DNA from: an uncultured Pirellula sp.
GTDB lineage: Bacteria > Planctomycetota > Planctomycetia > Pirellulales > Pirellulaceae
Length of the DNA: 5,183 nucleotides
Direction of reading: 5' to 3'
NCBI GenBank assembly: GCA_903892365.1
Contig: CAITIF010000856.1
Location: 1 to 5,183 of the forward strand
Below are positions 1-5,183 of this stretch, in pieces. Under the pieces are notes generated by a model. That model did not search any database. It saw only the letters and a list, made by a program, of their open reading frames with translations, and was not told the origin of the DNA. Within the stretch, counting starts at the first letter, position 1. Every line of letters begins with the position of its first letter. Both the position numbers and the translations under genes were made by a program.

Positions 1-48
1 CGACGTCCATTAAATACTCAACCGTTAAAAAACTTAAGCATGCATTTT

Positions 49-77
49 TTGAGACTGGTGGCAATTACACTTATTGT
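49..77 (+). promoter_or_regulatory. candidate sigma70-type promoter for the small DNA-binding protein gene
   Basis: TTGAGA at 49-54 (5 of 6 matches to the -35 consensus) is separated by 17 bases from TATTGT at 72-77 (4 of 6 matches to the -10 consensus). This would start transcription near 84 and leave a leader of about 30 bases before the ATG at 117. The -10 element is poor and the assignment rests only on consensus matching, so it is tentative. If the gene really begins upstream of the window, this promoter would be spurious. Confidence 0.25.
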
Positions 78-116
78 CCGAGTGAACAACCTCCTTTTCC
101 TACACAAGAATGCACT

Positions 117-437
117 ATGAAGAAGAAAATGAACAAATCCGAATTAATCCGAGGCGTTGTTTCCGAGAACCCAGGTATGAAGGCTGCTGAAGTCGTTGCA
201 ATACTGAAGAAACAAGGTGTTGTCGTCTCTGCCCCATTGGTATACCAAACACTCAAGAAGAGTGGTTCGCCAGTTGCTAAGTCCACAGGCAAGAAGCGAG
301 GCAGAAAGCCTAAGGCGACTGTCGCTGCAGCGGCTTCCTCTTCGATGAACGATGTTTTCTCCACCATGCAGAGCTTCGTGACTGCTGCTGGCGGTCTCGA
401 TAAAGCCATCGCAATTCTCAGCGTATTTAAGAGCTAG
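117..437 (+). CDS. small basic putative DNA-binding protein (HTH-like N-terminus plus AT-hook-like patch)
   Basis: I cannot name this 106-residue protein. Three parts are visible. Residues 5-48 (KSELIRGVVSENPGM... to LVYQTLKKSG) look like a compact helical HTH-like unit of the kind that reads 'pick a strategy, raise residues, choose helix', with helix-breaking NPG at 18-20. Residues 59-66 (KKRGRKPK) form a basic AT-hook-like patch after a short Ser/Gly/Lys linker. After an Ala/Ser stretch (67-76), residues 77-105 form a predicted amphipathic helical tail with GGLDKAIAIL. Inference: a chromosomal or nucleoid-type DNA-binding protein, possibly a regulator; similar small proteins occur in planctomycetes as far as I recall. 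The ATG at 117 is chosen because it precedes the basic start; ATG at 129 (Met5) is an alternative, and neither has a convincing ribosome binding site. The same frame stays open upstream to base 3, so a longer N-terminus cannot be excluded. A strong terminator follows closely, so it is probably a single-gene transcript separate from suf. Confidence 0.75.
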   Translation: MKKKMNKSELIRGVVSENPGMKAAEVVAILKKQGVVVSAPLVYQTLKKSGSPVAKSTGKKRGRKPKATVAAAASSSMNDVFSTMQSFVTAAGGLDKAIAILSVFKS

Positions 438-461
438 TCTGCATACTTCAAAACGAGTCCT

Positions 462-493
462 AAGAGCCGCGAGCATTTGCCGCGGCTTTTTTT
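462..493 (+). terminator. intrinsic (rho-independent) terminator
   Basis: AGCCGCG at 465-471 pairs perfectly with CGCGGCT at 481-487 across a 9-base loop (472-480). The stem can be extended outwards by G464-T488 (wobble), A463-T489 and A462-T490. It runs into a run of seven T (487-493). It lies 24 bases after the TAG of the small DNA-binding protein gene and therefore ends that transcript, insulating it from the suf genes. On the opposite strand there is an A-run before the hairpin and only a three-to-four base A/T tail after it, so it is mainly a + strand terminator. Confidence 0.9.
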
Positions 494-761
494 GTAACGC
501 GACAGCAATTAGCAGTGCGACCAGAAGCTCAGCTCTCGTGCGTTTTAGCGGATATCGCCAACTGTAGAATGAGAGCCGATTCCGAAAAAAGTGCCCAACC
601 GTCAAAGCATGCCTTTTTCCTCGCTAGTTTCTGCGGAGGCACGCTCCGGATGGATGTGGTCCATTTTCTCAGCAAGTCAGTTTGCGGTTTTGAATCTTCC
701 CGTTACGGCAAAACATCTAAAAGCGAGTCCTAGAACCTCTCGATAATTTTCGCAACGCAGC
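494..761. other. intergenic stretch without a supported gene
   Basis: Between the terminator and the candidate sufR promoter I find no convincing gene on either strand. A frame opening with GTG at 515 and ending at TAG 731-733 would give 72 residues. It has no recognisable motif, several scattered Cys residues, no ribosome binding site and no family resemblance, so I do not call it. The stretch contains two short sequences that also occur near the upstream gene: CGAGTCCTA (724-732, also 454-462), and CAACCGT followed by AAGCATGC and a T-run (596-618, also 19-50). A small RNA or a decayed gene is possible but nothing in the sequence demands it. Confidence 0.5.
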
Positions 762-789
762 TTGTCTAAAATCCCAGTTTGGCTAGAAT
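762..789 (+). promoter_or_regulatory. candidate sigma70-type promoter of sufR (and possibly the suf operon)
   Basis: TTGTCT at 762-767 (4 of 6 to the -35 consensus) and TAGAAT at 784-789 (5 of 6 to the -10 consensus) are 16 bases apart. Transcription would begin around 796, giving a leader of about 60 bases before the GTG at 855. The predicted start point falls inside an inverted repeat (792-811), the usual arrangement for a repressed or self-repressed promoter. This is consensus matching in the correct location, not proof. Confidence 0.4.
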
Positions 790-791
790 TC

Positions 792-811
792 CCAAGCTAG
801 TTCAGCTTTGG
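792..811. promoter_or_regulatory. inverted repeat, candidate operator for the SufR-like regulator
   Basis: CCAAGCT at 792-798 and AGCTTTGG at 804-811 are inverted copies around a 5-base centre, seven matching positions with one extra T in the right arm. The repeat overlaps the predicted transcription start of the promoter at 762-789. Directly upstream, two partly similar segments read CCCAGTTTGGCTAG (773-786) and CCCAAGCTAG (791-800), so the site may be a duplicated element. Winged-helix repressors bind as dimers to such repeats; assigning this one to the neighbouring regulator is inference. It does not match the CAAC-N6-GTTG operator described for cyanobacterial SufR. Confidence 0.3.
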
Positions 812-854
812 ATTGCTGGTCGACTAAATTTCCCTTTCAACTGCAACATCGCTC

Positions 855-1520
855 GTGGATCATTCTGCAAAGACTTCTGATTCGCCGATTCGGCCTGTGG
901 ACCAGCTGGTGCTGGATCTGCTTCGACGATTCGAGGGGCTTTCCGTAACCGATTTAATGGAACGTCTCGAGGTGACGGCTACTGCGATTCGGCAGCGTCT
1001 GGATCGCCTTGAGGAATCCGGATTTATCGAAAAGCGAAAGCAAGGAGTTGGCCGGGGACGCCCTTCCTTCAAGTACTTTTTGACGGACTTAGGCTGGCGA
1101 CAAGCGGGCGTGACGTACAGCGATCTTGCGATCTCGATGTGGACTGAGATTTGTTCTTTAGAGAGCGAGGAACTTCGAGCCAGGATGATGGCAAGAATTT
1201 CCGACAGCCTAGGAGGCAAATTACGCGATCTCATTCCCGATGCACCTATCGGGCAACGCATGGAAACGATGGCCGAACTCCTATCGAATCGTAGGGTGCC
1301 AACGTGCTTGACCAGCGGCTATGGTATGCCTGTACTAGAGGTATTGGCATGTCCCTACCCCGACTTAATTGGCGATGGGCAGGACCGAAGCGTTTGTAGC
1401 ATGGAAACAAAAGCAATGAGTGCAGCTCTTGGCCAAGAGATGGAGCTTTCTCAGTGCCGGCTTGATGGCCATACTTGCTGCCAGTTCAAACCCATAAATT
1501 TACCTTCTGTGCCAAACTGA
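855..1520 (+). CDS. sufR: SufR-like winged-helix transcriptional regulator with Fe-S-type cysteine cluster
   Basis: 221 residues. The N-terminal winged helix-turn-helix spans about 16-80: DNA-recognition part LSVTDLMERLEVTATAIRQR (29-48), then the wing with GRGRPSFKYFLTDLG (66-80), typical of the ArsR/DeoR-like COG2345 group that includes SufR. A helical middle part (about 90-145) probably mediates dimerisation. The C-terminus has Cys166 (in ACPYPD), Cys181, Cys201 (QCRLDGHT), Cys208 and Cys209 (CCQF), matching the family pattern of cysteines that hold an Fe-S cluster in cyanobacterial SufR, where the protein represses the suf operon when cluster-loaded. Its place 63 bases upstream of sufC on the same strand strongly supports that role here. 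The start is GTG at 855: an in-frame stop lies at 825-827, there is no ATG or TTG between, and the next ATG (codon 35) is inside the HTH. No Shine-Dalgarno sequence is evident. Likely self-regulated through the promoter and inverted repeat just upstream. The family call is firm; that it binds a cluster is inferred from the cysteines and context. Confidence 0.85.
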   Translation: MDHSAKTSDSPIRPVDQLVLDLLRRFEGLSVTDLMERLEVTATAIRQRLDRLEESGFIEKRKQGVGRGRPSFKYFLTDLGWRQAGVTYSDLAISMWTEICSLESEELRARMMARISDSLGGKLRDLIPDAPIGQRMETMAELLSNRRVPTCLTSGYGMPVLEVLACPYPDLIGDGQDRSVCSMETKAMSAALGQEMELSQCRLDGHTCCQFKPINLPSVPN

Positions 1521-1569
1521 TTTTGCACGGAATGGCTTTCAATACTCAATTCTTCCTTTTTTGACTTTG

Positions 1570-1584
1570 GATCAACTTAAATAA
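1570..1584 (+). repeat. short repeat copy 1, immediately before sufC
   Basis: GATCAACTTAAATAA at 1570-1584 matches GACCAACTTAAAATA at 2416-2430 at 13 of 15 positions, including an exact 9-mer CAACTTAAA (1573-1581). This copy ends on the first base of the sufC ATG. The function is unknown. It could be a translation-related leader element, a regulator half-site or chance. Confidence 0.3.
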
Positions 1585-2405
1585 TGTCACATATTCTTCG
1601 CATTGAAAACCTACATGTTTCGGTTGAGGGGAAAGCCATTCTTCGCGGCGTGAATTTGGAAATGAAGTTCGGTGAAACGCACGCTCTAATGGGACCGAAC
1701 GGGTCGGGAAAGAGTACGTTAGGGTTGGCGATCGCTGGCCACCCCAACTATGAGATCACAGAAGGTTCGATCACCTTGGATGGTGAAGAGATTACCGAAT
1801 GGGAAGCGGACCAACGCGCTCGAGCGGGGATATTCATGGCCTTCCAACGGCCGGTCGCGATTCCTGGCGTGAAGACAGCAGACTTTTTGCGACATGCGAC
1901 CACCAACGTTCGGCGACCTGACCGCAAAGAAGGTGAAGACTTGATTCCCATGCGGGAGTTCCGCAAGGAACTGAAGTCCAAAATGGAGCAACTCAAGATC
2001 GATTCCGAATTCGCTCGTCGTTACGTGAATGATGGATTCTCCGGTGGTGAGATGAAGCGAGCCGAAATCCTAACGATGGCGATGCTCTCCCCGAAGTTCT
2101 CGATTTTGGACGAAACCGACAGCGGTCTAGACGCCGATGCGGTGAAGCTGGCTAGTGCGTCGATCGCAGAAATCGGCCGGGATAAAATGGGCTTGTTGAT
2201 CATCACTCACCACGACAAGCTACTGGAGCATAACCCACCGCAGTTCACGCATGTGATGTTGGGTGGACGAATCGTCGAAACGGGTGGTAGCGAGCTTGCT
2301 AGAGAATTGCACGATCATGGGTACGAGCGAATTCGCAAGACCTACCCTGATGCGGAAGCTGCGAACCAAGAAATGCTTGGCAAAGAAGAACCTGCAGCAG
2401 TCTAA
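1584..2405 (+). CDS. sufC: SufC, ABC-type ATPase of the SufBCD Fe-S assembly scaffold
   Basis: 273 residues, slightly longer than the ~248-residue E. coli protein because of a charged C-terminal tail (about 255-273). SufC is a cytosolic, soluble ABC ATPase; as a dimer in SufBC2D its ATP-driven closure opens the SufB-SufD interface for cluster assembly. All motifs are present: Walker A GPNGSGKST (37-45, Lys43), Q-loop Gln88 in AFQRP, signature FSGGEMKR (152-159), Walker B SILDETDSGLD (173-183) with catalytic Glu177 and D-loop, and switch His209 in IITHHDKL. Lys43, Glu177 and His209 correspond to E. coli Lys40, Glu171 and His203. The FSGGE-K-R form and LDETDSGLD are diagnostic of SufC among ABC proteins. 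No membrane segment exists, consistent with the family. The start is fixed by an in-frame TAA at 1578-1580 just before the ATG. It follows the regulator by 63 bases, with no clear promoter or terminator between, and precedes sufB by 59 bases. Confidence 0.97.
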   Translation: MSHILRIENLHVSVEGKAILRGVNLEMKFGETHALMGPNGSGKSTLGLAIAGHPNYEITEGSITLDGEEITEWEADQRARAGIFMAFQRPVAIPGVKTADFLRHATTNVRRPDRKEGEDLIPMREFRKELKSKMEQLKIDSEFARRYVNDGFSGGEMKRAEILTMAMLSPKFSILDETDSGLDADAVKLASASIAEIGRDKMGLLIITHHDKLLEHNPPQFTHVMLGGRIVETGGSELARELHDHGYERIRKTYPDAEAANQEMLGKEEPAAV

Positions 2406-2415
2406 TTCCGGTCTC

Positions 2416-2430
2416 GACCAACTTAAAATA
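2416..2430 (+). repeat. short repeat copy 2, between sufC and sufB
   Basis: GACCAACTTAAAATA, 13 of 15 identical to the copy at 1570-1584. This copy ends 34 bases before the sufB ATG, so its distance to the start codon differs from copy 1 and argues against a simple ribosome binding role. The sufC-sufB gap (2406-2464) holds no other recognisable element, and no hairpin terminator. Confidence 0.3.
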
Positions 2431-2464
2431 CAAAACATTCCATTGAAAGAAAACCTATAGTCTT

Positions 2465-3871
2465 ATGTCAACAGATATCGCAGCAAACGATTCAATCGGC
2501 GAGATCAACAAGTACGATTTTCGCACGGAAAGCAAGGCGGTCTTCAAGGCTCGCAAGGGAGTCGATGCCGAAATCGTCAATCAGATTTCGGAAATGAAGA
2601 ACGAACCTCAATGGATGCGTGATTACCGCCTCAAGGCATTGGAGATCTTCAATTCGAAGCCTATGCCATCATGGGGCGGGGACATCGACATCGATTTCCA
2701 AGACATTTATTACTACCTGAAACCAACCGACAAGCAAGGTCGAACCTGGGACGAAGTTCCTCAAGAGATCAAGGACACTTTCGATAAGCTTGGAATTCCA
2801 GAAGCAGAAAAGAAGTTCCTGTCCGGAGTCAAGGCTCAGTTCGAGAGCGAGGTGGTTTATGGTTCCTTGAAGCAGGATCTTTCCGATCAAGGCGTTATCT
2901 TCACGGATACGGACTCAGCGGTTCGCGAGCATCCCGATTTGCTTCGAGAGTATTTCGGAACGATCATTCCATCGACGGACAACAAGTTTGCCGCATTGAA
3001 TTCGGCAGTCTGGTCCGGCGGTTCGTTCATCTACGTTCCCAAGGGGGTCAAAATTGAATTCCCACTACAAGCCTACTTCCGAATCAATGCGGAGAACATG
3101 GGCCAGTTCGAACGAACGTTGATCATCGTCGACGAAGGTGCATCGATCCATTACGTGGAAGGCTGTACCGCTCCTATGTACTCGTCGGAATCATTGCACT
3201 CCGCCGTGGTTGAGATTATTTGCAAACGCGGAAGCCGATGCCGATATACCACCATCCAAAACTGGGCAAACAATATTTACAACTTGGTTACCAAACGAGC
3301 AGTGGCTTACGCCGATGCAACGATGGAGTGGGTTGACGGCAATTTGGGCAGCAAGTTGACCATGAAATACCCAGCCGTCTATATGATGGAACCGGGTGCT
3401 CGCGGTGAGATTCTTTCGATCGCGTTCGCGACCAAGGGTCAACATCAAGACGCAGGTGCCAAACTCGTTCACTGTGCTCCAAACACAACCGGGCAAATCA
3501 TCAGCAAGTCGATTTCGAAGAACGGTGGTCGCAGCAGCTACCGCGGGCTCGTCAAAGTCGAAAAGGGAGCCAAGAAATCAAAATCCAACGTCGTTTGCGA
3601 TGCGTTGATCTTGGACCCAAAGAGCCGAAGCGATACCTATCCCTATATCGAAATCCTCGATCAAGACGTAAGCGTCGGGCACGAAGCAAGCGTTTCTCGC
3701 ATTGGGGAAGAGCAGATGTTCTACCTGATGAGCCGCGGCCTTTCGGAAGCTGAGGCGAGTACCATGATCGTGAACGGCTTCATCGAGCCGCTCGTGAAAG
3801 AGCTGCCCATGGAGTACGCAGTCGAAATGAATCGTTTGATTCAATTGCAGATGGAAGGATCGGTGGGCTAA
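2465..3871 (+). CDS. sufB: SufB, Fe-S cluster scaffold subunit of SufBC2D
   Basis: 468 residues, the common length for SufB (E. coli, 495, is longer). In the cytosolic SufBC2D complex SufB receives sulfur from the SufS-SufE/SufU system and builds the nascent cluster with SufD. The N-terminal helical part is about 1-150, with the family signature [15 protein letters not shown] (48-62). The right-handed beta-helix core is about 155-405, with SVWSGG-like [15 protein letters not shown] (181-195), [15 protein letters not shown] (204-218) and [10 protein letters not shown] (228-237). The C-terminal helical SufC-binding part is about 410-465 ([12 protein letters not shown]). Cys378 (NVVCDALIL) and Glu407 (GHEASVSRI) match E. 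coli Cys405 and Glu434 at the assembly site; the spacing of 29 residues is identical. Arg206, Asn208, Cys234, Gln265 and Trp267 match the residues of the sulfur-transfer tunnel. The first cysteine is Cys234, so the N-terminal CxxC-type motif noted in E. coli is absent. An in-frame TGA at 2444-2446 fixes the start at the ATG. The TAA stop abuts the sufD ATG. Confidence 0.98.
   Translation: MSTDIAANDSIGEINKYDFRTESKAVFKARKGVDAEIVNQISEMKNEPQWMRDYRLKALEIFNSKPMPSWGGDIDIDFQDIYYYLKPTDKQGRTWDEVPQEIKDTFDKLGIPEAEKKFLSGVKAQFESEVVYGSLKQDLSDQGVIFTDTDSAVREHPDLLREYFGTIIPSTDNKFAALNSAVWSGGSFIYVPKGVKIEFPLQAYFRINAENMGQFERTLIIVDEGASIHYVEGCTAPMYSSESLHSAVVEIICKRGSRCRYTTIQNWANNIYNLVTKRAVAYADATMEWVDGNLGSKLTMKYPAVYMMEPGARGEILSIAFATKGQHQDAGAKLVHCAPNTTGQIISKSISKNGGRSSYRGLVKVEKGAKKSKSNVVCDALILDPKSRSDTYPYIEILDQDVSVGHEASVSRIGEEQMFYLMSRGLSEAEASTMIVNGFIEPLVKELPMEYAVEMNRLIQLQMEGSVG
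3853..3859 (+). promoter_or_regulatory. possible Shine-Dalgarno site for sufD inside the sufB 3' end
   Basis: GGAAGGA lies within the last codons of sufB, 12 bases before the sufD ATG at 3872. The match to the anti-Shine-Dalgarno sequence is fair, but the spacing is longer than the optimal 5-9 bases. Because the sufB stop (3869-3871) directly touches the sufD start, translational coupling may matter more than this site. Confidence 0.3.
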
Positions 3872-5183
3872 ATGACATCTACGCTGACACATACAGACAA
3901 AGTCGGTTTCAACCAAGTTGGCTTTGAACAGTTTCTCGAACGACGAATCGATCCAGTTTGGATTACCGAATTGCGCAAGCAAGCTTGGGAAACCTTTCAG
4001 TCGATGGGTTGGCCAGATTCCCGAGACGAGAATTGGATGCGTTCTGATCTCCGTGGATTCAAGCTGGACAAGTATCTGCCGGTCAATGAAACCGAACTGC
4101 AACAAGTTGTCGGTGCTCCGGTACGCTTGATCGAAGGTGTTGATCTGGGCGGTTCGATTCGCATGGACAATGGGCTTGTGACTTCCGAATCACTGGATCC
4201 AAAGTATGCGGCTAAAGGCGTCGTCTTTGGCTCACTTAGCCGATGCGCTCGCGATCATGCGGATCTGGTCAAGAAGTATTTGCACAAGCAAATCGAATCG
4301 GGCGTGGACCGCTTTGCAGCTTTAGAAGCCGCGATGTGGACCGACGGACAGTTTTTATACGTTCCCAAGAATGTAGTGATCGACAAGCCGCTCCACATTG
4401 AATGCGCGATGGGGGACGGATGTACCGATCTATCGCATACTTTGATTGTCCTGGAAGAAGGGGCGGAAGCGACCGTTCTTTTGGAGTCAAACAGTCCAAG
4501 CGAAACCTCCGGCGGTTGCCACATCGGCGGTGTGGAGATGGAGCTTGGGGCAAGATCGAATCTGCGGTTCGTTGGTCTACAGGATTGGGGAAATGCGGCT
4601 TGGCATTTTGCTCACAAACGAGCCAGGATCGGTCAGGATGCGAACATCCAATGGACGATTGCCGCCATGGGATCGCGATTTGCGCAAGTAGATCAGCAAG
4701 TTCATTTGGTGGGTCCTGGAGCCAGCAGCCACGTCAACGGCGTGTTGTTCACTCGAGGTCGCCAGCATATCACGTACAACACGATCCAGCGACACGCTGC
4801 TCCGCACTGCAATAGCGACTTTTTGTACAAAGCCGTTCTTCAAGATCGATCTCGAACCGTATGGCGAGGGATGATCAAGGTCGATGTGGGTGCTGACAAG
4901 ACAGACGGCTATCAGCGAAACGACAACCTGCTATTGAGCGATCACGCTCGTGCGGATTCAATCCCTGGTCTGGAGATTTTGGCAGACGATGTTCGTTGCA
5001 CGCACGGTAGCACCAGCGGCCGAGTTGACGACGAACTCATTTTTTATGCTCAGTCCCGAGGTTTCACCCGAGCTGAAGCGATCCGGCTGATTGTGACAGG
5101 TTTCTTCCAGCAAATTTTTGATCGTATCACGATTGAAAGTGTTCGCGAAGCATTAGGTGTCGCAATCGCACGTCAAGTCCGCC
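3872..5183 (+). CDS. sufD: SufD, scaffold partner of SufB (3' end beyond window)
   Basis: The frame is open from ATG 3872 to the window end, 437 full codons without a stop. SufD proteins are usually 420-450 residues, so it is nearly complete. SufD is the SufB paralogue that completes SufBC2D; it supports iron acquisition and cluster formation at the SufB interface. The N-terminal helical region (about 15-100) is followed by the beta-helix core (about 105-375), with EAAMWTDGQFLYVPKNV (152-168), HTLIVLEEGAEA (189-200), VDQQVHLVGPGASSHVNGV (273-291) and the SufD hallmark CTHGSTSGRVDDELIFYAQS (376-395). His378 in CTHG matches E. coli His360, which faces SufB Cys405. The closing helices (about 398-432) would bind SufC. 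The C-terminus is truncated only by the window edge, with no sign of a frameshift. The ATG sits directly after the sufB stop (TAAATG), so co-transcription and translational coupling with sufB are near certain. sufS and a SufE or SufU gene would be expected downstream. Confidence 0.96.
   Translation, partial: MTSTLTHTDKVGFNQVGFEQFLERRIDPVWITELRKQAWETFQSMGWPDSRDENWMRSDLRGFKLDKYLPVNETELQQVVGAPVRLIEGVDLGGSIRMDNGLVTSESLDPKYAAKGVVFGSLSRCARDHADLVKKYLHKQIESGVDRFAALEAAMWTDGQFLYVPKNVVIDKPLHIECAMGDGCTDLSHTLIVLEEGAEATVLLESNSPSETSGGCHIGGVEMELGARSNLRFVGLQDWGNAAWHFAHKRARIGQDANIQWTIAAMGSRFAQVDQQVHLVGPGASSHVNGVLFTRGRQHITYNTIQRHAAPHCNSDFLYKAVLQDRSRTVWRGMIKVDVGADKTDGYQRNDNLLLSDHARADSIPGLEILADDVRCTHGSTSGRVDDELIFYAQSRGFTRAEAIRLIVTGFFQQIFDRITIESVREALGVAIARQVR

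Noticed and set aside
27..50. A-run, CTTAAGCATGC core and T-run as a terminator of an upstream gene
   Set aside because: The stem would be almost all A-T pairs with no GC-rich core, too weak for a confident intrinsic terminator, and no upstream gene end is visible.
144..605. 153-codon - strand frame antisense to the small DNA-binding protein gene
   Set aside because: It runs through the terminator hairpin and mirrors the + strand gene; the translation has no family resemblance.
515..733. 72-codon + strand frame beginning with GTG in the intergenic region
   Set aside because: No ribosome binding site, no recognisable motif, and no protein-like composition; it lies across the stretch that also holds the repeat CGAGTCCTA. 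A chance frame is the simpler explanation.
1561..1566. TTGACT as a -35 element for a separate sufC promoter
   Set aside because: Only 17 bases separate it from the sufC ATG, so any -10 element would fall on the start codon; no suitable hexamer is there.
1521..1583. Terminator or attenuator between sufR and sufC
   Set aside because: The gap has a short T-run (1556-1562) but no GC-rich hairpin before it, so read-through into sufC is expected.
3578..4105. 175-codon - strand frame across the sufB-sufD junction
   Set aside because: It is antisense to two clearly recognised, conserved genes and has no domain resemblance.
4402..4815. 137-codon + strand frame in another phase
   Set aside because: It lies wholly inside sufD, whose frame is continuous and matches the family from start to window end.

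Overview
The window holds the front of an iron-sulfur cluster assembly (suf) operon on the + strand. It is preceded by its probable Fe-S-sensing repressor and, upstream of that, by an unrelated small gene for a putative DNA-binding protein. Base composition is moderate. No gene has a strong Shine-Dalgarno sequence at ideal spacing. The suf order is C-B-D with a co-directional SufR-type gene in front. The small HTH-plus-AT-hook protein has a 'GGLDKA' type C-terminus like proteins I associate with Planctomycetes. A planctomycete of the Pirellulaceae type is therefore my best guess, but it is inference; no rRNA or other marker gene is present.

Layout: 1-116 is a leader with a possible promoter (49-77). 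117-437 encodes the small basic protein and is followed by a clear intrinsic terminator (462-493). 494-854 is a gene-poor stretch whose last ~95 bases carry a candidate promoter (762-789) and an inverted repeat (792-811) placed where a repressor would act. 855-1520 encodes a winged-helix regulator with a C-terminal cysteine cluster (SufR-like). 1584-2405 is sufC, 2465-3871 is sufB, and 3872 to the window end is sufD, which has no stop inside the window (437 codons seen).

How the genes work together: SufB, SufC and SufD form the SufBC2D scaffold. In it the SufC ATPase drives a conformational change that exposes the cluster-building site at the SufB-SufD interface. The residues expected at that interface (Cys378 and Glu407 in SufB, His378 in SufD) and the SufC ATPase motifs are all intact, so the system looks functional. 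The SufR-like protein probably senses Fe-S status through its cysteines and represses its own promoter and perhaps the whole operon. The cysteine desulfurase (SufS) and sulfur carrier (SufE/SufU) are not in view and would be expected downstream.

I do not see a previously undescribed system here. The most useful second looks are the candidate SufR operator, the cysteine spacing of the regulator, the short repeats in the non-coding stretches, and the unresolved N-terminus of the small DNA-binding protein.
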